Below, piece by piece: positions 31,887 to 42,868 of a DNA stretch of 64,000 nt. This DNA comes from CAMREV01 sp051653965 (lineage in GTDB: Bacteria; Bacillota_I; Bacilli_A; Mycoplasmatales; Mycoplasmoidaceae): the NCBI GenBank assembly GCA_051653965.1, contig JBOFXG010000002.1, forward strand, positions 124,001 through 188,000. The letters run 5' to 3'. Position numbers and translations under genes: made by a program. The notes below the pieces were generated by a model. The model was not told where the DNA came from. It searched no databases and saw only the letters and a list, made by a program, of their open reading frames with translations. Position 1 is the first letter of the stretch. Each line of letters begins with the position of its first letter.

Positions 31887-32280
31887 TCGTTAAATCCTTT
31901 TTTATAAATGGAACCAATATTAATTCAGATATTTTGTATTGTTTATATTCTTTATTTTTTGTAAAGATATAAACTCAACTATCAGTGTTTAAGAATTCTG
32001 AAATAAATTGTAAACAAATTCCACATGGATAAATAAATTTATCTGCATCTGTTAATAAATATATATTTTTTACAGATTTATTACCATTGGAGATGCAAGC
32101 AGATATTGCACTTCTTTCAGCACAAATAGTTGCACCAAAAGAAGCATTCTCAATATTAACTCCTTGGTAAAACTTTCCATCTTCTCCTTCAGCAATAGCT
32201 GCAACTGGAAAATTTGAATATGGGCTATAAGAATTGCTTAATAGATTACTTAAATCATTAAAAATTTTCTCGATTTCCAT
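31879..32280 (-). CDS. cdd: Cytidine deaminase
   Basis: 133 residues, the small tetrameric type. Zinc and catalytic motifs CAE (ATICAERSAI) and PCGICLQ. Deaminates cytidine and deoxycytidine. A TGA-coded Trp at 31975 hides the last ~30 residues. Start overlaps the deoA stop by one base. Confidence 0.94.
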
Positions 32281-33584
32281 TATCTAACCTCTCCTAGCAC
32301 CATTTTTTCTTTTTTTACTTTTTTACTTGATATCATAAAACTTTTCTTAATATTTTTTAAAATATTATCAGTAATTTCTGAATTTGAGTAAACTTCAATA
32401 ATTGGTGTACCTTTTTTAACTATATCACCATTTTCTTTTAATAAAAGTATCCCAGCATCATTATCTATAGAAAAATCCTTATTTATTCTACCGCCACCTA
32501 AGTCAAAAACAGCTTGACCAATAATTAGTGATGATATTATTTTGAAATAACCAGAAGTATTTGCATTAATAATTATTTTATGTTTTGGAGTTAATTTTAG
32601 ATTATCAAAATCTTTTTTGCTTAGTTTAGAACCTTGATCATGAGCTCAATCTATAAATTTATAATATGGTTCTAATGACTTAATCATTTTATCAATTTTA
32701 GTTTTTGATTCTAAATATGATTTAGATTTTTTAAAGTCAATTAAAATATCAGAAATCATTATATAGATTAACTCTTTTAAATTTTTTGATTCATAGTTTC
32801 CTTTTAAAAAATTTAATGATTCTATAATTTCAATTTTATTTCCAATTGCATTACCTAATGGTTTGTTCATATTTGTAAAATGACAAATGACATTAACTTT
32901 TTCTTTCTTACCAATTTTTATACAGATTTTACCAAATTCTTCTGCAGCTTTTATATCCTTAAATAATGCACCAGTACCAACTTTAACATCAAGATAAATA
33001 TTTTTAGAACCCAGAGCTAATTTTTTGGACATTATTGATGAAACAATTAAAGGAAGCGACATAACTGTTTCTGTGTCATTTCTTAGTGCATAAAATATTT
33101 TATCAGCAGGAGTAAGATTTGATGATTGTTCAATTATTACCATATTATTTTTTTTAAAAATTTTTTTAGCTTCATCAATTGATAAAGCAGTATTAACTCC
33201 AATTGATTCTAATTTATCAATTGTTCCACCAGTAAATCCTAAACCTCTTCCAGACATTTTGAAAATAGGTATATTAAAACAAGCTAATATTGGTGTGATA
33301 ATTAATGTTACTTTATCGCCAACTCCTCCAGTTGAATGTTTATCAATTGTTCTTGGAATTGTTTTTAATGTAAATCCAGAATTTTTCATAGCAACTGTTA
33401 GTCAATATACCTCATCAAAAGACATGCCATTAAAAAAAATTGCAGTAAGCATTGTAGAGATTTGGTAATCTTTAATTTGCTTGCTGCAAGACATATCTAC
33501 AAAAGAAAATATTTCTTCTTTTGTTAATTTTTCATTGTTTATTTTTTTATTTAATAAGTAATTTATACTAAAATTTTTTTTCAT
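32280..33584 (-). CDS. deoA: Pyrimidine-nucleoside (thymidine) phosphorylase
   Basis: 434 residues. Phosphate/pyrimidine site KHSTGGVGDKVTLIITPI near residues 80-97, GRGLGFTGGTIDKLE at about 115, and C-terminal small-barrel domain. Splits thymidine, deoxyuridine or uridine with phosphate. I start it at ATG 33584, which has an AGGTG Shine-Dalgarno 9 nt upstream, rather than the GTG 12 nt earlier. The start lies 17 nt inside deoD. Confidence 0.94.
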
Positions 33585-34290
33585 AAAAATTGACACCTAT
33601 ATCTAATGATAATTTTACCATTTTAGAAAATCCAATTTGTCTTTCTTCAGCTGGCATTGATTCATGTGTAACCAAAGAGTCACTACATGTTAGCAAACAT
33701 AAAGATTTTTTATTTAAAATAATTGCATTTGCAAATAAACCAAAAGATTCCATTTCAACAACTTCTGAACTTGATTTTTTAAATCACTCTTCAGGTGATA
33801 AATTACTATAAAAAACATCAGAAGAGTGGCAATTAATTTTTTTAGCTTCAATGCCATTTTGTTTTGAAGTTTCAAAAGCTAAGTCTACCATTTCTTCATT
33901 TGCAGGAATCATTTTATTTTTAACATCTACACCTAGTATTTCTGCATATGTAGAATCAGAATAAGCATTTTCAACAATAAGAACATCACCTAGTTTTATA
34001 TCTCTAACATAAGTTCCAGCTGAGCCAACTCTAATAATTAAATCAACATCATAAAATTTAAATAATTCATATGAGTAAATACCAATTGATGCAATACCCA
34101 TACCATGTCCCATAATTGTGATCTTTTTATCATTATAAGTCCCAGTAAAAGCTAGCATACCTCTAATCGAATTAACTTGAACAACATTTTTTAAAAAGTT
34201 TTCAGCAATTCATTTAGCTCTTAATGGGTCTCCTGGCATAATAACAACATTTGCTATATCCTCTTTTTTTGCGTTTATATGTGGTGTCAT
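33568..34290 (-). CDS. deoD: Purine-nucleoside phosphorylase
   Basis: 240 residues, hexameric DeoD type: MTPHINAKKEDIANVVIMPG, RVGSAGTYVRDIKLGDVLI, SSEVVEMESFGLFANA (substrate Glu in EMES) and CSDSL near the C-terminus. First gene of the salvage operon deoD-deoA-cdd-manB, with overlaps at each junction. deoC, which accompanies these genes in some relatives, is not here. Confidence 0.95.
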
Positions 34291-34408
34291 AAATATCTCC
34301 ATCTTAAATTTGTTTATATAACTATAATAATTTTACCATTTTATATAAAAAATGATTTTTTTATATTTATTTTTAATAAAATATAAGTCATACAAAAAAA
34401 AGAGAAAA
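34291..34408. promoter_or_regulatory. Divergent promoter region, deoD and reductase
   Basis: Minus strand: TATAGT-like -10 near 34320-34326 and GGAG Shine-Dalgarno before deoD. Plus strand: a TATAAT at 34323-34328, about 80 nt before the reductase start. No riboswitch or clear operator seen. Confidence 0.4.
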
Positions 34409-35359
34409 ATGATGATTTCAAGAGATGTTTTAATAATAGGTGGTGGGCCAGGCGGAATGTATTCAAGTATAATTGGAGGATTAATAAATGTGTCTTCAAT
34501 AATAGTTGAGTCAAATGATAACCTTGGTGGTCAACCAATGCAACTATATGCTGAAAAAGATATTCATGACTACCCTGGTTTTTTGAATATAAAACCATAT
34601 GTTTTTACAGAAGGAATGATAGAACAAATTGAATCATTTCCAGATAAAATAAAAGTATTTCTAAAAACGACAATTTTAGAAATACTTAAAGATGGTGAAT
34701 ACTTTTTAACAAGACTTTCAAATGATGAAATAGTAAAAACAAAATTTATTATAATTGCTACAGGTTCAGGTTCTTTCTCACCAGTAAAAAGTGATTTATT
34801 AAAAAAAGTAAATTACTCTAATATTCACTATGTATTTCAAGGCGAAAATAATTATAAAGACAAAAAAATAGTAATTCTTGGTGGTGGGGATTCTGCTCTT
34901 GATTGAGCTAATTATTTAAAAGAAAAAAATGTTTCTAATGATGTAACTCTTGTTCATAGAAGAGATGAGTTCAGAGCTAGACAAGAAAAAATAGATAAAT
35001 TATATTTAAATAAAACTAAAATGTACTTGAACTATGACTTATCTAAAATATTAAAGAATAATATTTTTATTAAAGGGATTGAATCAAATGAAGAAATAAA
35101 TTTGAAATATGATTTCTTATTAGTTCAATATGGCCAAGAAATAAAAAAACTAAGTGATATTGAAATTCTAAAAAAAATTAAAAGAAATAGAATTAATAAA
35201 ATAATAATAGATATAAATTGCAAAACTAATGTAGAAAACATTTATGCAATCGGTAATTCAAATCATTTTGAATCAAAACCAAACCTAATTATTTCTGCAA
35301 TGGCTGAAGGTGCAACAGCAATATATAGCATAAGAACAAAAATTAGAGAAAATATGTAA
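34409..35359 (+). CDS. Ferredoxin/flavodoxin-NADP+ reductase-like flavoprotein
   Basis: 316 residues with the thioredoxin-reductase fold: FAD-binding GGGPGGMYSSIIGG near residue 10, NAD(P)H-binding GGGDSALDWANYL near 155 and the C-terminal IYAIGNSNHF flavin block. The CxxC pair that defines thioredoxin reductase is absent; that region reads LKKVNYSNIHYVFQGENN. This and HRRDEFRARQEKIDKL match the Bacillus YumC-type FNR. Start placed at ATG 34409 rather than an upstream in-frame ATG at 34352, which would add a non-conserved leader. Thioredoxin reductase is the less likely call. Confidence 0.8.
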
Positions 35360-35363
35360 AAAA

Positions 35364-35382
35364 ATAAGGCTATAAACCTTAT
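35364..35382. terminator. Short bidirectional terminator
   Basis: Arms ATAAGG and CCTTAT with a 7-nt loop between two convergent genes, preceded by an A-run on the plus strand that gives a U-run in the minus transcript. It overlaps the tpx stop codon. Confidence 0.55.
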
Positions 35383-35870
35383 CTTAATTTATCTACAATT
35401 TCATAAACTTCTTCAAATTTAACTGGTTGGCCAACATCTTCATTATATGAAGCAAGAGCTATTTTTTTATCTCTATCAATTACAAAGATTGATCTGTATA
35501 AAGTCATATAAGGGTCCATTAATACACCATATGATCTACCAAAGTTGTTATCTCTATAGTCACTTAATATTATTGCATTTTTATTATTTGATTCGCATCA
35601 TCTTGAAAAAGCAAATGGTAAATCAACTGAAACAGTTAGTACTACAACATCTTCTGCACTATTATATTTTTGATTAAATGTTTTTGTTTGTATATCACAT
35701 ACTCTTGTGTCAATTGAAGGAACAACAGATATTATTATTATCTTTCCTCTTCAATCATCAAGTGTTCTCATTTCCATATGCTCATTATATAATTCAAAGT
35801 TAGGTGCATCATCTCCAACATTTAATTTATTGCCAACTAATTTAAAATTTTCTGCTTTAAAACTTGCCAT
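35379..35870 (-). CDS. tpx: Thiol peroxidase (Tpx, peroxiredoxin)
   Basis: 163 residues. Atypical 2-Cys peroxiredoxin: peroxidatic Cys in VPSIDTRVCDIQ and resolving Cys in FSRWCES, both in register with E. coli Tpx. Reduces H2O2 and alkyl peroxides, normally with thioredoxin. Two TGA-coded Trp (one beside the resolving Cys) hide it from a standard-code search. Divergent from tyrS and convergent with the FNR-like gene. Confidence 0.92.
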
Positions 35871-35974
35871 TTTTTACCTCTTTATTTAATTGTCTTTAAA
35901 TAATATCATATTTAATAATCATTAAAACATTTTAATAATATAATTTAAATAATGTAAAAATTAAATGAGTAAAA
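35871..35974. promoter_or_regulatory. Divergent promoter region, tpx and tyrS
   Basis: Plus strand: TATAAT at 35939-35944 about 30 nt before tyrS. Minus strand: AAAGAGG Shine-Dalgarno before tpx, with several AT-rich -10 candidates. No T-box leader is possible in so short a gap. Confidence 0.4.
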
Positions 35975-37210
35975 ATGAGTTTATTAGATGAATTAAAAAA
36001 GAGAGAAATAATAAATAATATTACAAATGAAAAAAAAGCAAAAAAGTTTATTGAAAAAAAAGGTAGCTTATATGTTGGATTTGATCCATCATTCCATTCA
36101 CTTCATGTTGGAAATTTAATTATGATTATTTTACTTAGAAGATTTAATAATGAGGGTTTTAAAACATATGCAATATTGGGAGGAGCTACTGGAATGATTG
36201 GTGATCCCTCAGGAAAGAAATCAGAAAGAAATCTTTTATCTGAAGATGTTCTAAAATACAATGTAGCTGGAATTGCCAAACAATTAAAAAAATATACAAA
36301 TTCAGAAGTAATAAATAATTATGATTTTTATAAGGATTTTAACGTCCTAAGTTTTTTAAGAGATGTAGGAAAATACATAAATATTAACTATATGTTAGAA
36401 AAAGAAATTATTAAAAGTAGATTAGAAACAGGAATCTCTTATACTGAATTTTCATATTCTATTTTACAAGCATATGATTTTTATATTTTATGAAGAGATA
36501 AAAATATTAATTTGCAAATGGGAGGATCTGACCAATGAAGTAATATAACATCTGGTATTGATCTAATTAAAAAATTTGATTTAAATAATGATGCATTTGG
36601 AATAACAATAAATTTATTAACAAAAAAAGATGGAACAAAATTTGGTAAATCTGAAAAAGGTGCTATCTACTTAGATAGTGAGATTTCTTCTCCATATGAA
36701 ATGTATCAATTTTTTTATAATCAAAGCGATGAAGATATTGAAAAAATATTTAATTTTTTTAGTTTCAAAAATTTAGATGATATAGAAAAAATAATTAATA
36801 AACATAAAGAAAATTCAAAACTCAGAATTGCTCAAAAAGAAATTTCTTATGAAATAGTTTCTTTCATCCATGGAGAAGATGCTGTAAGAAATGTTATTGA
36901 AATGAATGAATTAATTTTTAATAAACAATTTAATAATCTTTCTAAATCACAATTTGACATGATTGCAATTAAAAACATTACTTCAGAACTAAAAGAGAAA
37001 AAAATAAAATTGTTAGATGCAATAGTTCTAGCAAACATTTGTGAATCTAAATCTCAAGCTAAAATACTAGTTTTGCAAAAATCAATAAAAGTAAATGGTC
37101 ATGAAATTAATGATCTTAATTTTGAAATTTCTAAAGATAATTCTTTTCATAAAAAATATACTATCATTCAAAAAGGAAAAAAAGATTTCAAAATCTTAAA
37201 ATGAATTTAA
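35975..37210 (+). CDS. tyrS: Tyrosyl-tRNA synthetase
   Basis: 411 residues. Class I HIGH variant HVGN (SFHSLHVGNLIMI), tyrosine pocket TEFSYSILQAYDF and GGSDQWSNITSG, KMSKS variant KFGKS, and a C-terminal S4 RNA-binding domain (LANICESKSQAKILV). Ends Lys-Trp(TGA)-Ile-TAA, so the true stop is at 37210. Upstream of an M48-like peptidase and near ftsH, as in M. genitalium. Confidence 0.96.
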
Positions 37211-37216
37211 ATAATA

Positions 37217-37906
37217 ATGAATAAAACAAAAAATGAAAAAAGTTACATTATTCATAATGGCAAAAATATATATTTTAATATAACATATAAAAATGTAAAG
37301 AATATGACCTTAAAAGTAAAAGATACAATTCAAGTTGTTGCCCCATTTTTTATTTCTAAAATAGAAATAAATAATTTTATTTATAAAAACATAGATAAAA
37401 TTTTATTTGTTCTAGAAAAAAAAACAAATAATAAATATTTTAATCATAAAAAAAATATGATAAGAATGATGGGTGAAGATTATCAAATAGTAGTTAATAT
37501 TTCAAATTCAAAAAGCACTTGAAAAATAATTGGTAATTCAATTTATATGAACATAAAATCCATTAATGATAAAGAATTAGTTTTAAGAAGACTTTTTAAA
37601 AAAAAGTCAGAAGAATATTTAAAAAATAGATTAGAAGAAATTTCTAATGCAACAAAAATAAAATATAATTCAGTTAATTTTAAATGAATGACTGCTAAAT
37701 GAGGCTATTGTGACAACAAAAATAATATTGTTATTTCTACAAAGACAATAATTTTAGATAAAATTATGATTGATTATATTTTAGTCCATGAACTTTGTCA
37801 TACAGTAGAGCATAATCACTCTAAAAATTTCTGATTACTAGTTTCAAAAATAATGCCTGATTACAAAGAAATAATAAAAAAAATCAAGTCAATTAACTTG
37901 ATTTAA
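37217..37906 (+). CDS. YgjP-type zinc metallopeptidase (M48-like)
   Basis: 229 residues. Zinc-binding HELCH motif in LVHELCHTVEHNHSKNFW, with the SprT/YgjP-type context (WMTAKWGYCDNKNNI then LILDKIMIDYILVHEL). Seven nt after tyrS, so probably co-transcribed. Five or so TGA-coded Trp, including the family-specific ones around the WGxC block. Substrate unknown; no signal peptide, so likely cytoplasmic. Confidence 0.85.
37882..37903. terminator. Bidirectional terminator between convergent genes
   Basis: Perfect 8-bp arms AATCAAGT and ACTTGATT with a 6-nt loop, T-rich on the plus side and preceded by an A-run that supplies U residues for the minus transcript. It lies inside the last codons of both genes, which overlap by 14 bp. 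Confidence 0.65.
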
Positions 37907-38747
37907 TTATTTCTTTTTTTAAGTACTCATTAATATAAACACTCTCAACACCAACAAAAACATTAGTAGCATTCTTTTTAAGTTCTTCATGTGCGCTATC
38001 AACAGTAATTGCAACAAAAGATTTCTTAAATATTCCAAGATCATTTAATGAATCACTAAATGACATAATTGCATCTTTTTCTAGATGATATTTCTTATTA
38101 TTAATAAAATCCATAGCAACACTTGGACTAGCGCTAGCAGCAGTTATAACAATATTTCTATTACTAATTATTTTATATGAAAGAGAATTATCTAAATTTT
38201 GAAGTAATTTAATAACACTAACTAGATTAACATTTTCCAAAAATGTAATTGATATATTTAAAAGATTTGTATAAGAATTAATATCTTCTATTACTTCAAA
38301 ATCATTATCTTTATTTAATCTTTGATATTCTTCTAATTTTTTATTGAACATTTTGTATTTATTATTTCAGATATAAACATCACCATTTTTTTCAGAAACT
38401 TCAACAAAAATTTTTTGACAAAAGTCAAAATCAATTCTTCTTACAATTTTGTCAGCTTCTTTAATAGCTTTGTTATCTAATAAAAATCTTGAAGTAACTT
38501 TATTCTTTTTAAAAGAATAAATTTCACAACCATAAGAACATATTAGATAAGATGATCCAGGCATGTATAAACTTGAAGCCATTTTTGAAGCAATTTTAGA
38601 ATGATAACCACTAATTGATGTGAAATTAACTCCATTATCAATCAAATAATTTATTGTTCTTCTGATTTCTCCATTTTCAACTATATTATTTTGAATATCT
38701 TTTCAAATGCTATCAATATTCATTAAAACTCATTTTATTTGTCCCAT
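37893..38747 (-). CDS. HAD-superfamily (Cof-like) protein lacking catalytic residues
   Basis: 284 residues with the layout of Cof-type HAD phosphatases: beta-1 at the N-terminus, cap domain in the middle and a C-terminal FSDSLNDLGIFKKSFVAITV resembling the motif IV block. The DxDGT motif is degenerate (LMNIDSIW: nucleophile Asp is Asn), the TGR block reads SGY, and the motif III Lys is missing (ASPSVAMDF). So it is probably a non-catalytic relative. Nine nt upstream of the ftsH stop, same strand, so transcribed after ftsH. A Met at 38645 looks like a start only under the standard code; two TGA-coded Trp precede it. Confidence 0.75.
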
Positions 38748-38756
38748 AATTAACTC

Positions 38757-40997
38757 CTATTTACTTTCCTTCTTTTCTTTAATTATATCTCTTTGTTTTT
38801 CCAAAGCTTCTTTAGGAAGTTTTAGTTCCTTATGAATATAATCAATTTGATTTTTTGTTATTGTCTCTAAAATTATAAGAGAATCCACAATTAAATCTAA
38901 TTCTTTTTTATTTTTCTTAATAATATTTTTTGAATATTCATATTGAGTAGCAATAATTTTTTCAACTTCTTTATCAATTAATTTAGCTGTATCATCAGAA
39001 TATAATTTATTTTGATAAGGGTTTGATGTTCCTTCTGAAGGAATAAACTGTGTCATACCTAAATCACTCATACCTAATTGTGTAACCATTGATCTAACAA
39101 TGTTTGAAACTTTAAATAAGTCATTAGATGCACCTGTAGATACGTTCATTGATCCATAAATAACTTCTTCTGCTGCTCTACCACCTAATGTACTTGCAAT
39201 AATTCCAAGTAAATCACTTTTCCTTTGAATAGATAATTCTTGTTTTTCTGGAGTTGATAATGTATATCCAGCTGCATTACCTCTTGGGATAATAGTAATT
39301 TTTTGTACTACATCTGCACCAGGGGTATGAAGTCCAACTAAGGCATGACCAGCTTCATGGTAAGCAATTTGTTTTTTCTCATGAGCAGTAATAATTCTAG
39401 ATCTTTTAGAAGGACCACCAATAACTCTATCAATAGCTTCATCAATATCTTTTGTTGAAACAACAGTTTTGTTTTCTCTAACAGCTAAAAGAGTTGCTTC
39501 ATTTAAAACATTTTCTAATTGTGCACCTGAAAAACCAGGTGTTCTTCTTGCAATATCTTCTAAATTAACATTTGCTGAAATATTTTTGTTTCTTGCATGG
39601 ATTTTTAAAATTTCAGTTCTTTCTTTAATGTCTGGAAGATTAACAGCAATATGTCTATCAAATCTACCTGGTCTAATAACTGCTGGATCAAGAACATCTA
39701 ATCTATTAGTCGCAGCCATAACAACAACACCATTGTTTGGTTGGAATCCATCCATTTCAGAAAGTAATTGATTAATAGTTTGATCACCAACACCACCTGA
39801 ACTATCAAACTTACCTCTTTTAGAAGCAACTGAATCAATTTCATCAATGAAAATGATTGAAGGAGCAGCTTTAGAAGCTTTTGCAAATAAATCTCTAATT
39901 CTCTTAGCACCAACACCAACTAGCATATCTTCAAATGAAGAACCTGAAGCTTGGAAGAAAGGAACATTAGATTCCCCAGCAACGGCTTTAGCTAATAATG
40001 TTTTACCAGTTCCAGGAGGACCATAAAGCATTACACCTTTTGGAGTTCTAGCTCCCATTGTTGCATATTTATTTGGTTCTCTTAAATAGTCAACAATTTC
40101 CATTAATTCTAATTTTTCTTCTTCTATACCAGCAACATCACTAAATTTAACTTCTGAATCATATACTTTTTGTTGAAATTTACCAATATTAAATACTGAT
40201 TCATTTGAAGAAGAACCACCTGACATTTTTTTCATTGATCAAAATAAAATACCAATTAATAGAATCATTGGTAAGAAACTAATTATAGTAAGTAATGGAT
40301 TAAACTTGGCCATTTGAGCAGTTGCATTTAATATCATTTGAGTAGATAGTTGGTTAAGAACTGTATTCTCAATAATACCACCAGGATTGCCTGGAATTGG
40401 ATTACCAATACCTGTTAATGCATCAAAAGTATAATTAGCAATCTGAATTTGATCTGTAGCGCCAATATATCTTGCATTAATTATAAATCCTTGGAATAAA
40501 AAAACATCAATGTGTAGAGAAAGTTGTGCAGTTGTTGCACCTCAAAATATTTGTACTTTAGTATTTTTTGATAATATAAAAGTATCATTATTGTTATTAT
40601 TAAAAGTAAATTTTACATTAGCTGGTTTTTCTAAAGTACCAACACCATCTGTTTCTATTTTAGTAACATTTTTAACTGGAGGGGTAAAAACACTTAATGC
40701 TTGTCAAAAAGCAATACCACCAATTAATAATAATGTGAAAACAGATCAAAAAGCAATTTTTTGCCTTTTCTTCATTCTTTCAGCAACTGCTGGATTTGTT
40801 TTAGTTTTATTATCAACAGTTTTGTTATTTGTTGTTGGTTTAATTGGAGGATTAGGAAAAGGTTTAGAAACACTAGCATCATTTTCAGATTTTTTATTTC
40901 CAGTTGTTTCTATATAAGTTATTGCACAACCTTTTTTATTAAAATTAAGAGTTTGTTTTACTTGCAAAGCTCTTTTTATTTGTGATGTTTTCTTCAT
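38757..40997 (-). CDS. ftsH: ATP-dependent zinc metalloprotease FtsH
   Basis: 746 residues. Two membrane helices (about 85-105 and 235-255) flank an external domain. AAA+ domain: Walker A GPPGTGKT, Walker B IIFIDEID, SRH ATNRLDVLDPAVIRPGRFDR. Zinc site HEAGH (IAYHEAGHALVG). A long, polar, Asn/Pro-rich cytoplasmic N-terminal part precedes the first helix. Degrades membrane and regulatory proteins. Gene order hpt-ftsH is kept from relatives. Confidence 0.96.
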
Positions 40998-41006
40998 ATT
41001 TTTTCC

Positions 41007-41561
41007 TTAATCAAGGAATTCTTTTTTAAGAACTCCAATAAACTCGTAGTTTCTATATTTTTCTTTGTAGTCTAATCCAAATCCAATGATAAATTTATCT
41101 GGAATAGAAAAGCAAGTATAGTTAGGTTCTAAGTTAACCTTTCTATTTCCATCCTTACTTAATAAAGTAATGATTTTAATTGATGCAGGTTGTCTTTCCT
41201 TCAATTTATCTATGGTGTATTTAATTGTATAGCCAGAATCAATAATATCTTCAACCAATAATATATGTTTACCTTTTACATTAGTAGTTATGTCTTTTGT
41301 AATTTCTGGAATGCCTATAGCACTTTTTGTTCCTTTAAAACTTGAAACAATCATAAAATCTAATTCAACATCTATTTCTAATTTTGTTATTAATTGACCT
41401 AAAAATGGGATGCAACCCTTTAAAATACCAATAAGCAAAATAGGTGAATCTATATCTTTGTATTCATTATTAACTCATTTAGAAGCTCTTGAAATACCAT
41501 CATTTATTTCTTCTTTTGAAATAAGTATTTCAGAAACCTTAGAATAATATGATTTTTTCAT
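41007..41561 (-). CDS. hpt: Hypoxanthine phosphoribosyltransferase
   Basis: 184 residues. PRPP-binding motif LLVEDIIDSGYTIKYT, substrate block DFMIVSSFKGT and C-terminal PDKFIIGFGLDYKEKYRN. Salvages hypoxanthine and guanine with PRPP. Start ATG at 41561; one TGA-coded Trp at 41439. About 10 nt before ftsH. Confidence 0.95.
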
Positions 41562-41569
41562 TAATTACC

Positions 41570-42037
41570 TTATTTCGAAATTATACTTTCCAATAAGATT
41601 ACACAATTGCATTGAATAATGTCCTTATCTTCTTCTCATCTTGTAGCTTTAATATTGATATAATTACAATTAGTCATTTTTTTAATAGAGTTAGCAATAT
41701 TTTCTTTATGATTTTTCATAATTATTTTTTCACAAATTAAACTAATATCAACATTACATATCTTGTATTTTAAAACATTCATTTTTTTTAATGCATCGGT
41801 TAATATTATTTCAGAAGAAATATCTTTATTTTTATCATCTTTATCACTAAAATGATCACCAATATCACCTAATCCTAAAGCACCATAAATAGATTCTGAT
41901 AATGCATGTAAAACAATATCTCCATCTGAATGTGATATTATTTCATAATTAGAACTAATCTTTACACCACCCAAATAAATGAATGAATCTTTCTTTTCTA
42001 AAGGATGAATATCATTGGATAAACCAACTCTATACAT
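41570..42037 (-). CDS. ispF: 2-C-methyl-D-erythritol 2,4-cyclodiphosphate synthase
   Basis: 155 residues. Zinc ligands in the DIHPLE and SHSDGDIVLHALSESI blocks, then GDIGDHFSD. Fifth enzyme of the non-mevalonate (MEP) isoprenoid pathway. I start at ATG 42037 (GAGG 7 nt upstream) rather than a TTG eight codons earlier. One Trp near residue 135 is TGA. Together with ispE at the other end of the window it points to isoprenoid synthesis, not usual in mycoplasmas. Confidence 0.93.
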
Positions 42038-42109
42038 ATATGCCTCATTTATAAAATACAAACTAATTATATAATATAATGCAATTAAAAATTATAAAAT
42101 AAAAATTAT

Positions 42110-42856
42110 TTAAATGAAGAGTTTTTTGAAGTCTTCTAAAGGTTTATTATCCTTATTGGAAAGAATTTTTCCATTGCTAATTTCGATAATATTATCAGCA
42201 ATTTTAGCAACTCTTGGATCATGTGTTACAAGTATAATTGTTGTGCCACTTTTATTAATGCTTTTTAAGGTTTGTAATACATTATAGCTTGTGTATGAAT
42301 CTAAAGAACCTGTTGGTTCATCTCCGAAAATAATTCTTGGATTTTTTACTAAAGCTCTTGCAATTGAGACTCTCTGTTGCTGTCCTCCCGATAATTGATT
42401 AGGCATTTTTTTTACATGATTTTGTAAATCTAGAAAAGTAATTATTTCTCTTACTTTTGATCTTAATAATTTATTTTTTGCTAAATAAATTCCAGTTCTT
42501 ATATTATCAATTACATTCAAGGTAGAAAGTAAACCATAATCTTGAAAAATAAATGAAACATTTTCTCTCCTGAAATTTATTAAATCAGAATTTGAATAAT
42601 AGCTTAAATTTGAATGTACAGAGATTAATTCCCCGCTACTACACTTAGTCATTCCAGACATAAGATTCATTAAAGTAGTTTTACCAGATCCAGATTTTCC
42701 AATAATAACAGTGAAAGATCCTTCTTTAATTTTAAGTGAAATGTTTTCTAAGATTATATTTTCAGTAGATTTTGTTTTTGCAATTTTTGAAACATCTTTT
42801 AATTCTATTATGTACCCTGGGGTATTTTCTTTATACATTAATTTTTTTTTATTCAT
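42110..42856 (-). CDS. ABC transporter ATP-binding protein, MacB/LolD type
   Basis: 248 residues: Walker A GKSGSGKTT, Q-loop FIFQDYGLLS, signature LSGGQQQRVSIA, Walker B IIFGDEPTGSLD, switch His LVTHD. The closest class is the lipoprotein-export/FtsE-type family that partners FtsX-like permeases. Located just downstream of the giant permease gene, in the pairing seen beside the origin in M. genitalium (MG467/MG468, from memory). Confidence 0.9.
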   Translation of the reverse strand: MNKKKLMYKENTPGYIIELKDVSKIAKTKSTENIILENISLKIKEGSFTVIIGKSGSGKTTLMNLMSGMTKCSSGELISVHSNLSYYSNSDLINFRRENVSFIFQDYGLLSTLNVIDNIRTGIYLAKNKLLRSKVREIITFLDLQNHVKKMPNQLSGGQQQRVSIARALVKNPRIIFGDEPTGSLDSYTSYNVLQTLKSINKSGTTIILVTHDPRVAKIADNIIEISNGKILSNKDNKPLEDFKKLFI

Positions 42857-42868
42857 ACTTACTCAATC

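Noticed and set aside
34409..35359. Thioredoxin reductase
   Set aside because: The catalytic CxxC is missing and the sequence matches the FNR branch better.
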